A stretch of 16,051 bases of DNA from the NCBI GenBank assembly GCA_028276365.1, contig JAPYWL010000029.1, positions 1 through 16,051 on the forward strand, in the 5' to 3' direction. A program made the translations under genes and the position numbers. Of the stretch, positions 1-5,823 are shown piece after piece. The notes beneath the pieces are model-generated. The model was not told where the DNA came from and searched no databases. It worked only from the letters and a program-made list of their open reading frames with translations. How positions within the stretch are numbered: position 1 is the first letter of the stretch; each line of letters begins with the position of its first letter. This stretch comes from Deltaproteobacteria bacterium. GTDB taxonomy: Bacteria; DRYD01.

Positions 1-1
1 A

Positions 2-781
2 TTTAAAGAATTTTCTGAATTAAAAGATGAGATTATACATTTTGAAAGAGTATCTATTGAAGAAGCTAAAATCCAAGGTTTTAAAGAAGTTTTTGAAAAT
101 TATAAAAAACAAAAGATAGAAAAAGAAGATGAAAAAGTATTAGCTAAATTAAGAGAAAGTTTAAAAGGTAATGAAGAGCTGTTAAAAGAAGTAGAAAAAA
201 AATTAAAAGTAGAAAATCTGAAATTTAATTTCGAAAAATTAGAACTAAAGCATATTTCTCAACATTATTATTTGCCTTTAATTGTAAGCAAAGATGAAAA
301 AATTGATTATATTAAGCATATTATCAAAACTAAAAGTGAATTAGAATTCATAGAAAACTTAGAGAAATATTTAAATGATGATAATAATCAATTAAAAAAG
401 TTTGATTGGTGGATGTTTAGTAAGATAGATGAAAGTTTAGATGAAGTTTACATTCCTTATTACGATTATGAAGATAATTCCCTAAAGAAATTTAAACCAG
501 ATTTTATTTTTTGGCTTAGAAAAGGAAATGATTATTTTATAGTATTTGTTGATCCAAAATCTTATAAATTTACTTCTTATGAAAATAAGATATATTGGTA
601 TAAGAAAATTTTTGAAGAAAACAATAAACCTAAAAAATTTAAGTATAAAAATATAGATTGTTATGTTTATTGTTTTTTGAATACTAATGATGTTGATAGA
701 GTAAAATCTCATTCTTATAGGGATTATTGGTTTGATAATCTTGATGGTGTTTTTAGTAAAATACTAAATAATAAAATATAA
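2..781 (+). CDS. Type III restriction enzyme Res subunit, C-terminal part (partial at 5' end)
   Basis: The reading frame is open from the window edge, so the start lies upstream and about 260 residues are seen. The first 80 residues are a charged helical linker rich in Glu and Lys. From fragment residue about 83 the sequence matches the C-terminal nuclease domain of type III restriction Res subunits and related DEAD/DEAH helicase-nucleases. A HYYLPLIVS segment is followed by WWMFSKIDESLDEVYIPYY and then a PD-(D/E)xK nuclease core with KPDFIFWL (Asp at fragment residue 167) and FVDPKS (Asp184, Lys186). In the family the missing N-terminal part is a superfamily 2 helicase that translocates on DNA with a Mod methyltransferase. 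Neither the helicase motifs nor a mod gene is visible here, so system type rests on the C-terminal domain alone. The rhomboid gene follows 7 bases after the TAA stop. Confidence 0.75.
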   Translation, partial: FKEFSELKDEIIHFERVSIEEAKIQGFKEVFENYKKQKIEKEDEKVLAKLRESLKGNEELLKEVEKKLKVENLKFNFEKLELKHISQHYYLPLIVSKDEKIDYIKHIIKTKSELEFIENLEKYLNDDNNQLKKFDWWMFSKIDESLDEVYIPYYDYEDNSLKKFKPDFIFWLRKGNDYFIVFVDPKSYKFTSYENKIYWYKKIFEENNKPKKFKYKNIDCYVYCFLNTNDVDRVKSHSYRDYWFDNLDGVFSKILNNKI

Positions 782-788
782 ATAAATA

Positions 789-1448
789 ATGCTTCCATTA
801 AAAGATATTAATCCTAAAAGATCTTTTCCCGTTATTACTTTTATTCTGATTTTAATTAATACTGTTGTATTTTTTATAGAAGTTTTTTATAATAAGGAGT
901 TAATTGTTCAGAATTATGGGATAAGTTTTAATAAGCTATTTTATTTAAGAGATTACAAAACTTTAATAACCCATATGTTTTTACACGCTAATTTTACTCA
1001 TTTATTTTTCAATATGTTTTATTTATGGATCTTTGGGAATAATATTGAGGACAAGTTAGGTGCTTTTAAGTTTTTGTTATTTTACATACTTGGTGGGATA
1101 GTAGCAGCAATATTACAGCTTTTATTTATTGGTGATGTTAATATTAATTTAATAGGAGCAAGTGGAGCAGTTAGTGCTATCTTAGGAGCTTATTTAAAAC
1201 TATATCCTACTGCTCCCATCTTAACTTTATATTTTTTCTTTATATTCATAGGATTAACATATGTTCCTGCTTTTGTTTTCATCATATTTTGGTTTATTTT
1301 TAACTTATTAAATTTATTTTTTAATTTTTATTCTAATGTAGCTTATTTAGCTCATATAGTTGGTTTTATTTTTGGATTCCTATTTATTGATATTTTAAAA
1401 AAACTATTTTCTTTTAAAACTAAAAAACGTAGAAAATACTTCTATTAA
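789..1448 (+). CDS. Rhomboid family intramembrane serine protease
   Basis: A 219-residue polytopic membrane protein of the rhomboid family, which cleaves transmembrane substrates inside the bilayer. It begins with the typical MLPLKDINPKRSFP segment seen in many bacterial rhomboids, followed by about six hydrophobic segments. The catalytic pair is visible: Ser125 in GASGAVSA and His189 in AHIVGFIFG. The conserved H-x(4)-H-x(3)-N element is at His66, His71 and Asn75 (HANFTHLFFN). The tail is short and basic (KTKKRRK), which suggests a cytoplasmic C-terminus. The ATG lies 7 bases after the Res stop and has no recognisable Shine-Dalgarno, so translation may be coupled. It is not functionally linked to its neighbours in any obvious way, and its substrate is unknown. 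Confidence 0.93.
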   Translation: MLPLKDINPKRSFPVITFILILINTVVFFIEVFYNKELIVQNYGISFNKLFYLRDYKTLITHMFLHANFTHLFFNMFYLWIFGNNIEDKLGAFKFLLFYILGGIVAAILQLLFIGDVNINLIGASGAVSAILGAYLKLYPTAPILTLYFFFIFIGLTYVPAFVFIIFWFIFNLLNLFFNFYSNVAYLAHIVGFIFGFLFIDILKKLFSFKTKKRRKYFY

Positions 1449-1504
1449 AATATAAAATTATTTTTCAGATTTATTTGATTTTAATTGAGTTTAATAATTA
1501 TTTA

Positions 1505-1535
1505 GATTTAATATTTTTTTGGATTTAATATTTTT
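1505..1535 (+). repeat. Short direct repeat upstream of dnaN
   Basis: A 14-base unit, gatttaatattttt, occurs at 1505-1518 and again at 1522-1535, a period of 17 bases. It lies in the 161-base spacer between the rhomboid gene and dnaN, which would also contain the dnaN promoter. In DNA this AT-rich such a repeat may be accidental, and no function can be assigned. Confidence 0.5.
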
Positions 1536-1609
1536 AAAGAGGACATAATATATAAAAATTGAATATTAAATTAAGAAAGGTAAATAAAAAAGTTTGGGTG
1601 AAGTGATTT

Positions 1610-2740
1610 ATGAAAGTAAATTTATCTACAGTGTATTTAGAAAAGGCTTTATCTGTAGCTAATAAGATTATACCCTCTAAAACTCCTTTAAATGTTTTGG
1701 AAGGGGTAAAAATGGAAGCTAATGATAACCAACTTATTTTAACTACTACTGATTTAGAAAACGAGTTTAAAGCTTTTATCAATTGTGAAGTATTTAGTGA
1801 AGGAAGCGTAATTATTCCATCTAAAGAATTATTTAAAATCGTATCCAAAATTGACTATCCTGAAATTCAATTAGAATTAGAAGAAAATAAATTAATTATT
1901 AATTCATTAGGGTTTAAAGCAGAATTAACTACTATTAGTGAAGGGGAATACCCTGAGCTTGAGTTTGGAGATTTTGAAGATACCATAGTATTAAATAGTG
2001 AAGATTTTGAGAATGCTATTAACCATGTGGTTTACGCTAGTAGTTATCCTGAAGATAGTAACCCTGTTTTTGCAGGGATACTATTTGAAATAGAAGATAA
2101 TAAAATAAATTTTGTAGCAACTGATGGAAGCCAATTAGCCTTTTATTCCCTAAATTATAAAAGCAGTAAAACAAAAGGAGATAGCTATAAATTAATAGTT
2201 CCAGTTAAAAGTTTAAATGCTGTTATTAAAGAATTAAATCAAGAAGTATCTATCGGATTTAATCAAAATAGTATTAGCTTTAGTTATGATACGGAATATG
2301 GTAAGATTGTTATTAATTCTAAGCTAATAGAGGGTAATTTCCCAGAGTATAAGGAGGTTATACCATCTAAGTTTAAAACATCATTTAATGTTAGCAAGAA
2401 ACCATTTTTAAATGCTATTAAAAGGGTTTCTTTACTTAGTAAAAGCAAAGAGCTATCAGGGGTCGTTATTTTTGATATCTCAAAAAATAAATTAGTTATT
2501 GAATCTATAGAAAGTGAAATAGGGAAAGCTAAAGAAGAATTAGTTATTAGTAATTTTAAAGGAGAGCCTTTAAATATTGCGTTTAATAGTAAGTTCTTAG
2601 AAGATATGCTAAATAAAATAAAAGAAGATGAATTAAAACTAAGTTTTATTGATAGTGATAGTCCTCTAAAATGTGAATTAGAAAATAAAGAAGAATTTTT
2701 ATATTTATTAATGCCTGTTAGAATCTCTGCTGTAGTTTAA
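1610..2740 (+). CDS. dnaN: DNA polymerase III beta subunit (sliding clamp)
   Basis: A 376-residue protein, the normal length of the bacterial sliding clamp, which forms a dimeric ring around DNA and tethers polymerase III and repair factors. Family signatures are in order: NPVFAGILFE (151-160) and FVATDGSQLA (168-177) in the second clamp domain, EGNFPEY (241-247) leading into the third, and the C-terminal LMPVRI (367-372), which forms part of the pocket that binds partner clamp-binding motifs. The ATG is preceded by a modest purine-rich stretch (gggtgaag) about 6 bases upstream. dnaN usually follows dnaA near the origin, but here it follows a rhomboid gene with no dnaA or recF in view, and I found no cluster of DnaA boxes. 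Confidence 0.97.
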   Translation: MKVNLSTVYLEKALSVANKIIPSKTPLNVLEGVKMEANDNQLILTTTDLENEFKAFINCEVFSEGSVIIPSKELFKIVSKIDYPEIQLELEENKLIINSLGFKAELTTISEGEYPELEFGDFEDTIVLNSEDFENAINHVVYASSYPEDSNPVFAGILFEIEDNKINFVATDGSQLAFYSLNYKSSKTKGDSYKLIVPVKSLNAVIKELNQEVSIGFNQNSISFSYDTEYGKIVINSKLIEGNFPEYKEVIPSKFKTSFNVSKKPFLNAIKRVSLLSKSKELSGVVIFDISKNKLVIESIESEIGKAKEELVISNFKGEPLNIAFNSKFLEDMLNKIKEDELKLSFIDSDSPLKCELENKEEFLYLLMPVRISAVV

Positions 2741-2913
2741 AAAATATACAAAAATATAAAAAATACAAAAAATAAAATAAAAAGGTAAAATAAAAAGAAA
2801 ATAGAATAAAATAAAAAAGGAGCAATTTTGATAACAAAAAAATAAAATTTAAAAACAAAAAAGAGCTTATAAAACATTAAAAGGATTTAAATCAAAGCAA
2901 TAGATTTAGGACT
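2741..2913 (+). other. A-rich spacer between dnaN and tRNA-Lys
   Basis: 173 bases made largely of A runs on this strand, with very little C. No reading frame of useful length is present. One good Shine-Dalgarno-like sequence (aaaaaaggag, near 2813-2822) stands before a TTG, but the frame closes after five codons (TTG ATA ACA AAA AAA TAA). No hairpin terminator for dnaN was seen. It presumably holds the tRNA promoter, which I cannot place with confidence. Confidence 0.6.
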
Positions 2914-2985
2914 GGGCTGCTAGCTCAGTGGAAGAGCACTTGCCTTTTAAGCAAGGGGTCCTAGGTTCGATTCCTAGGCAGCCCA
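2914..2985 (+). tRNA. tRNA-Lys (anticodon TTT)
   Basis: A complete 72-base cloverleaf. The acceptor stem is GGGCTGC (2914-2920) with GCAGCCC (2978-2984), all seven pairs intact, and the discriminator is A at 2985. The D stem is GCTC/GAGC. The anticodon stem is CTTGC/GCAAG around the loop CTTTTAA, giving anticodon TTT, which reads AAA and AAG, the dominant lysine codons here. The variable loop has 5 bases. The T arm is CTAGG, TTCGATT, CCTAG. The CCA end is not encoded, so a CCA-adding enzyme must be present. A run of six T at 2989-2994 directly after the gene may serve for termination. Confidence 0.97.
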
Positions 2986-3057
2986 CTCTTTTTTATTAAA
3001 TAAATCTCTGATTTCTCTTAAACCTATCTTATGAAAATTAACACTAATTAACTCTAT

Positions 3058-3831
3058 ATGAAAAATCAATCCTTAGCTTCCTATATCATAATTTCCTTTA
3101 TTTTAACTATCTTTTTTATCTTCACTATTTTTCCTATTATTTTTGTTTTATTATTGTCATTTAAAAAAAATTTAATTAATAACTATTTAATTGTTTTAAA
3201 GAATTATGATTTTGGGATATATATTTTAAATTCATTGCTTGTTTCTATTGTAGGAGCGATATTAAGTGTATTAATATGTTTATTAGCTGCTTATTTTTTT
3301 TATAAAAATAAAACTAAATTGAGTTCTTGGCTTTTAACTTTTATTACTTTATCTTTTTTATTTCCTGCTGAAGCTAAAGTTATATATAATTTTTTTATTA
3401 TTATGAAATTGAATTTATTGGATAAATTAGTATCAGTATTTTTACCTTTTTTAGTGAATTTATACACTTTATTATTATTTATTCAAGCTTTTAGGTATTA
3501 TTCTAAGGAAATTGATGATTATACAGAGTTAGAAGGGTTTAATATTTTCCAAAAGATTTTTTTAATACATATCCCAATTTTAAAGCCATATATTATAACG
3601 GGGTTTATAATGAATTTTTTAACTTTATGGAATGACTTCTTATGGCCTTTAATTGTATTACAGGATGAAAAGAAATATACTATTCAAGTGGGGATAAATT
3701 ATATAGCTAAGTCTTTAATATTTGAGCCCTTATATTTTAGTGCCGCAGTGAGTATCTCTATTATTATTCCTATTCTAATTTTTATTGTTTTTAACAGATA
3801 TTTTAGTGTAAAAAATACGGTTAATATTTAG
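3058..3831 (+). CDS. Orphan sugar ABC transporter permease, MalG type
   Basis: A 257-residue inner membrane protein with about six transmembrane segments, of the binding-protein-dependent transport permease family (MalG/CUT1 branch). The cytoplasmic coupling loop (EAA motif) is at 151-177: EIDDYTELEGFN followed by IHIPILKP, with the invariant Gly at 160. The conserved WNDFLWPLIVL (191-201) is typical of MalG-like permeases. In this family the protein pairs with a MalF-type permease, an ATPase and a solute-binding protein, but none of these is nearby. The ATG at 3058 is the first possible start because an in-frame TAA stands at 3049-3051, and no Shine-Dalgarno precedes it. Length and the hydrophobic N-terminus suggest a complete protein. 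The substrate cannot be told from the sequence. Confidence 0.88.
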   Translation: MKNQSLASYIIISFILTIFFIFTIFPIIFVLLLSFKKNLINNYLIVLKNYDFGIYILNSLLVSIVGAILSVLICLLAAYFFYKNKTKLSSWLLTFITLSFLFPAEAKVIYNFFIIMKLNLLDKLVSVFLPFLVNLYTLLLFIQAFRYYSKEIDDYTELEGFNIFQKIFLIHIPILKPYIITGFIMNFLTLWNDFLWPLIVLQDEKKYTIQVGINYIAKSLIFEPLYFSAAVSISIIIPILIFIVFNRYFSVKNTVNI

Positions 3832-3874
3832 TAATTATAGCTATTATAGCAACTAAAATCCAGAAAAATATTAT
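3821..3874 (-). pseudogene. C-terminal tail of a third DUF3592-like copy (remnant)
   Basis: Read on the minus strand from 3874, 17 codons and a TAA give IIFFWILVAIIAIITKY. This aligns codon for codon with the last transmembrane segment of the DUF3592-like gene just upstream (ILCFWLILAVIAIS). The DNA matches without gaps at 32 of 43 positions. It lies past that gene's stop codon, in a different frame, and overlaps the convergent permease gene's 3' end by 11 bases. It has no start. It is either the remnant of a third tandem copy or an old duplication of the gene's 3' end. Confidence 0.55.
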
Positions 3875-4428
3875 ATAGAAATAGCTATAACTGCAAGTAT
3901 AAGCCAGAAACATAATATCATTAATATAATTAATTGACTAGCGATAGTAGGTATAGTTGTAACTTCATAAGGATTCTGAGGATTATATCTTATTTCTATT
4001 TTTTCCCCTACTGTAGGATGTCTACTATAGATTATTTCCTTTTTTATTTTTTTACCATCTACTAAAAATTCTACTTCTATTTTATACTCTTTTTCAGTAC
4101 GTATTACATACTCTTTTTCAGTACGTTTATAACTTTTAGAATATTTATAAGTTCTTGTAACAGTTTCTTTAATACTTAATACTGTGGCTTCTGTTTGTTT
4201 AAACTTCGTCAGATAGTAGTAGTTTTCTTTGAACAAAGGGAAGGTTTTTAGCAAAGCAAAAACAATAAAGGTATAGACAATAAAGAGTATAACAGGCCTT
4301 TTAGCGGAGATCGTTAAAGTGGGCTTATCTTCAATAGACTTTTTACTAGAGATTTTTAAATCAGATTTATCTTCAATCATATTAGTATCGTTTTGTTTAA
4401 TTTTGAATAAAGTTTTTCTTTCTTTCAT
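3871..4428 (-). CDS. DUF3592-like membrane protein with an rpsF-like N-terminus
   Basis: A 185-residue protein with a hydrophobic segment at 44-64, a central charged domain (about 72-160) and a hydrophobic C-terminus (162-185). The segment GEKIEIRYNPQNPYEV (141-156) fits the DUF3592 pattern of a glycine turn followed by YxPxNP; the function of the family is unknown. The N-terminal cytoplasmic part is unusual. Residues 1-15 repeat the start of the rpsF product with two changes, and residues 18-31 and 32-45 are a 14-residue tandem repeat. Residues about 102-117 contain RTEKEY twice. The ATG has a strong Shine-Dalgarno (AAAAGGAGGAAGA). The next gene upstream is a clear paralogue sharing YLTKFK-TEAT and KIEIRYNPQNPY. 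The family call is from pattern recall; the N-terminal duplication is read directly. Confidence 0.72.
   Translation of the reverse strand: MKERKTLFKIKQNDTNMIEDKSDLKISSKKSIEDKPTLTISAKRPVILFIVYTFIVFALLKTFPLFKENYYYLTKFKQTEATVLSIKETVTRTYKYSKSYKRTEKEYVIRTEKEYKIEVEFLVDGKKIKKEIIYSRHPTVGEKIEIRYNPQNPYEVTTIPTIASQLIILMILCFWLILAVIAISI
4084..4126 (-). repeat. 24-base tandem repeat inside the DUF3592-like gene
   Basis: The same 19 bases occur at 4084-4102 and 4108-4126, a period of 24 bases or exactly eight codons. On the minus strand they encode RTEKEYVI followed by RTEKEYKI in the extracytoplasmic domain. Keeping the frame suggests the duplication was tolerated in a translated gene. Confidence 0.8.
4294..4377 (-). 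repeat. 42-base tandem repeat encoding the N-terminal linker
   Basis: Codons 18-31 (4377-4336) and 32-45 (4335-4294) of the DUF3592-like gene encode IEDKSDLKISSKKS and IEDKPTLTISAKRP. The DNA is identical at about 30 of 42 positions, so this is an older duplication than the 24-base one further along the gene. It builds the charged segment between the rpsF-like leader and the first membrane helix. Confidence 0.7.
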
Positions 4429-4466
4429 TCTTCCTCCTTTTAAATTTGTTTTATTTTATTATTATT
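4385..4466 (-). repeat. Duplicated rpsF-type translation leader, copy at the DUF3592-like gene
   Basis: This segment matches the start region of rpsF in two blocks. Positions 4385-4439 match 5553-5607 at about 50 of 55 bases, covering the first 15 codons, the ATG and the Shine-Dalgarno. Positions 4438-4466 match 5645-5673 perfectly (29 bases) in the untranslated leader. Here the two blocks are adjacent, whereas in rpsF they are about 37 bases apart. Upstream of 4467 the similarity ends. Confidence 0.85.
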
Positions 4467-4599
4467 TAGCAAGGTAAAACACTAAAGATTATAAATATCC
4501 ATTTTAAAGATTATAGTATCTGTTTTAATGGAGACTTTTAAAATAGATAATAAATACCACATATTGCCCAAATTCAATTACATATTATGACAAATAGTA
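4467..4599 (-). promoter_or_regulatory. Spacer with possible promoter of the DUF3592-like gene
   Basis: Between the two DUF3592-like genes. On the minus strand TATAATCTTTA occurs twice, at 4515-4505 and 4493-4483, each beginning with a perfect -10 hexamer; no convincing -35 was found at the right distance for either. An imperfect dyad with CCATT/AATGG ends spans 4499-4531 around the first of them. In such AT-rich DNA this is only suggestive. Confidence 0.25.
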
Positions 4600-5076
4600 C
4601 TATTTTAATGTATAATTGTAAAGAAAAATACCAAATAATATAAGAAAAGTTAAAGCAAAAATAAGCCAATTAAATCCGATTTGTGCATAAATAACACCAA
4701 ATATTGTAAAAATCCAAGCAAATATTAAAATAGATATTGATATTTTAATTTCTTTGTCAGAAACTGCTTGATAAGGGTTTTGGGGATTATATCTTATTTC
4801 TATTTTTTGGCCTATTTCAGGTTTTTCGCGTGATGAATAAGTTACTTTTGTTCTTACTTGATTATAACCTGAAGAAAATTCTACTTCTAAATCACATGAA
4901 TAGTAATAGCCACCTTGTTTGCTCTTTATTTTATTTATTTTTTCTATAGCAAGTATTGTAGCTTCTGTCTTTTTAAATTTAGTCAGATATTTATAAAGAT
5001 CTGGTAGTGATAGAATAGTTATTAAGGTGGCAGGAGCTATTATGAGGCTGAGTGTAAAAAATGTAAAACCATCCAA
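4600..5076 (-). CDS. DUF3592-like membrane protein, second tandem copy, start uncertain
   Basis: A paralogue of the adjacent DUF3592-like gene. It has one N-terminal hydrophobic segment, then YLTKFKKTEATILAIEK, a domain of about 70 residues, IGQKIEIRYNPQNPYQAV, and two C-terminal hydrophobic segments. The two genes share 25 identical bases over the KIEIRYNP codons (3980-4004 and 4784-4808). The start is a problem. The frame remains open upstream to an ATG at 5121, but that ATG lies inside tRNA-Gly and the first ten codons would be tRNA sequence. The TTG at 5076 is the first start clear of the tRNA and gives 158 residues, but it has no Shine-Dalgarno. Either it is poorly expressed from the tRNA transcript or its true 5' end was lost. 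The body is free of frameshifts. Confidence 0.6.
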   Translation of the reverse strand: MDGFTFFTLSLIIAPATLITILSLPDLYKYLTKFKKTEATILAIEKINKIKSKQGGYYYSCDLEVEFSSGYNQVRTKVTYSSREKPEIGQKIEIRYNPQNPYQAVSDKEIKISISILIFAWIFTIFGVIYAQIGFNWLIFALTFLILFGIFLYNYTLK

Positions 5077-5091
5077 ATTTTTATATATATA

Positions 5092-5163
5092 AGCGGTAGA
5101 CGGGATTTGAACCCGCGACATCCAGCTTGGGAAGCTGGCGCTCTGCCACTGAGCTACTACCGC
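5092..5163 (-). tRNA. tRNA-Gly (anticodon CCC)
   Basis: A 72-base cloverleaf on the minus strand. The acceptor stem GCGGTAG (5163-5157) pairs fully with CTACCGC (5099-5093), and the discriminator is T (position 5092), as usual for bacterial glycine tRNAs. The D stem is GCTC/GAGC. The anticodon stem CCAGC/GCTGG carries the loop TTCCCAA, giving anticodon CCC, which reads GGG. The T arm is GCGGG, TTCAAAT, CCCGT with one G-T pair. CCA is not encoded. It lies 64 bases after rpsF, and a DUF3592-like gene begins directly at its 3' end. Confidence 0.96.
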
Positions 5164-5166
5164 TTT

Positions 5167-5175
5167 CTCCTCCTT
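5167..5175 (-). promoter_or_regulatory. Orphan Shine-Dalgarno in front of tRNA-Gly
   Basis: AAGGAGGAG on the minus strand, three bases before the tRNA-Gly 5' end. No start codon lies 4-12 bases downstream, since tRNA sequence takes that place. It could be the ribosome binding site of a gene whose coding part was replaced or pushed away by the tRNA, or simply chance. Confidence 0.4.
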
Positions 5176-5227
5176 GCTTACTAAAAAAATTAATTGCTTA
5201 GTTTTAATAAAAGTTAAAAAATAGTTC

Positions 5228-5596
5228 TTAGTCTTCTTTTAAATTTTTTCTAACTACCATGAATCTAACGACTTTTTCATTGTTTTTTAATAGATTTTGT
5301 AATCTTACTACATCATCTGGATAAGCTTTAAAATCAAATAAAACATAATATCCCTTTTTCATTTTGTTAATAGGATATGCAAAATCTTTTTCCCCTATAT
5401 TCTCTACTTTAATTATTTCTCCGTTATTTTCTGTAATAAATTTTTTGTAAGTTTCTATTAATTCATTTCTTTCTTTTTCAGAAGTATTAAAATTAATTAT
5501 AAACATTAGTTCATAGCTTCTTGGTTTTATTATCTGTTTTATCTCTTGGGTGGTATCATTTTGTTTAATTTTTAATAAAGTTTTTCCTTCTTTCAT
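5228..5596 (-). CDS. rpsF: Small ribosomal subunit protein bS6 with N-terminal extension
   Basis: 122 residues. From residue 27 the protein is a normal bS6, beginning RSYELMFIINFNTSEKE, then FAYPINKMKKGYYVLFDF and a C-terminal VVRFMVVRKN. bS6 binds 16S rRNA in the platform of the 30S subunit together with bS18. The family usually starts one or two residues before this R-x-YE; here about 26 residues precede it. The long form is preferred because the ATG at 5596 has a strong AAGGAGG site, while no start codon or ribosome binding site exists nearer the conserved core. The first 15 residues recur at the start of the DUF3592-like gene 1.1 kb downstream. The classic rpsF-ssb-rpsR operon is broken: rpsR is alone at 8802 on the other strand and ssb is not in the window. 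Confidence 0.95.
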   Translation of the reverse strand: MKEGKTLLKIKQNDTTQEIKQIIKPRSYELMFIINFNTSEKERNELIETYKKFITENNGEIIKVENIGEKDFAYPINKMKKGYYVLFDFKAYPDDVVRLQNLLKNNEKVVRFMVVRKNLKED

Positions 5597-5673
5597 ACTA
5601 CCTCCTTGATAGTTTATTAGTTTTATTTTCTAATTACTTCATATTTTTAAATTTGTTTTATTTTATTATTATT
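5553..5673 (-). repeat. Duplicated translation leader, copy at rpsF
   Basis: This is the rpsF partner of the 4385-4466 copy. The coding and Shine-Dalgarno block is 5553-5607, and the perfectly matching 29-base untranslated block is 5645-5673. The 37 bases between them (5608-5644) are absent from the other copy. Which copy is older cannot be told from this window. Confidence 0.85.
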
Positions 5674-5823
5674 GGGATTTTCTATATATATTATTAACTA
5701 TTTTAAGTTTTTTCCCTTTTTGTTTTAATGTAAATTCATTTTTAGAAATTATTTTTTTTATCAATAGGATATTTGAAAAAAATTATAGAAATATAAAATA
5801 AGGAGGGGAAGGAGTTAATAATC
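5674..5823 (+). promoter_or_regulatory. Divergent intergenic region of rpsF and sdhB
   Basis: This region separates the minus-strand rpsF from the plus-strand sdhB, so both promoters should lie here or close by. T-rich runs dominate and no promoter can be fixed with confidence. Two Shine-Dalgarno-like sequences stand in tandem before sdhB (aaggagg at 5800-5806 and aaggag at 5809-5814); the second is correctly placed, 9 bases before the ATG. Confidence 0.45.

Noticed and set aside
482-712. Minus-strand open frame of 76 codons
   Set aside because: Lies wholly opposite the Res nuclease domain, has no ribosome binding site and low-complexity Ile/Phe/Lys content; it is a shadow of the real gene.
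1534-1848. Minus-strand open frame of 104 codons opposite dnaN
   Set aside because: dnaN is certain in this stretch and the antisense frame has no family features.
1449-2913. Replication origin near dnaN
   Set aside because: No TTATCCACA-like DnaA boxes were found and dnaA is absent; AT richness alone is not evidence here.
4499-4531. Palindromic operator or terminator between the DUF3592-like genes
   Set aside because: Only the outer five bases pair cleanly; the inner part needs a bulge and mismatches, and no U run follows.
5092-5121. Translation start of the second DUF3592-like gene at the ATG inside tRNA-Gly
   Set aside because: The first ten codons would be tRNA sequence, there is no Shine-Dalgarno, and tRNA 3' processing would separate the ATG from the message.
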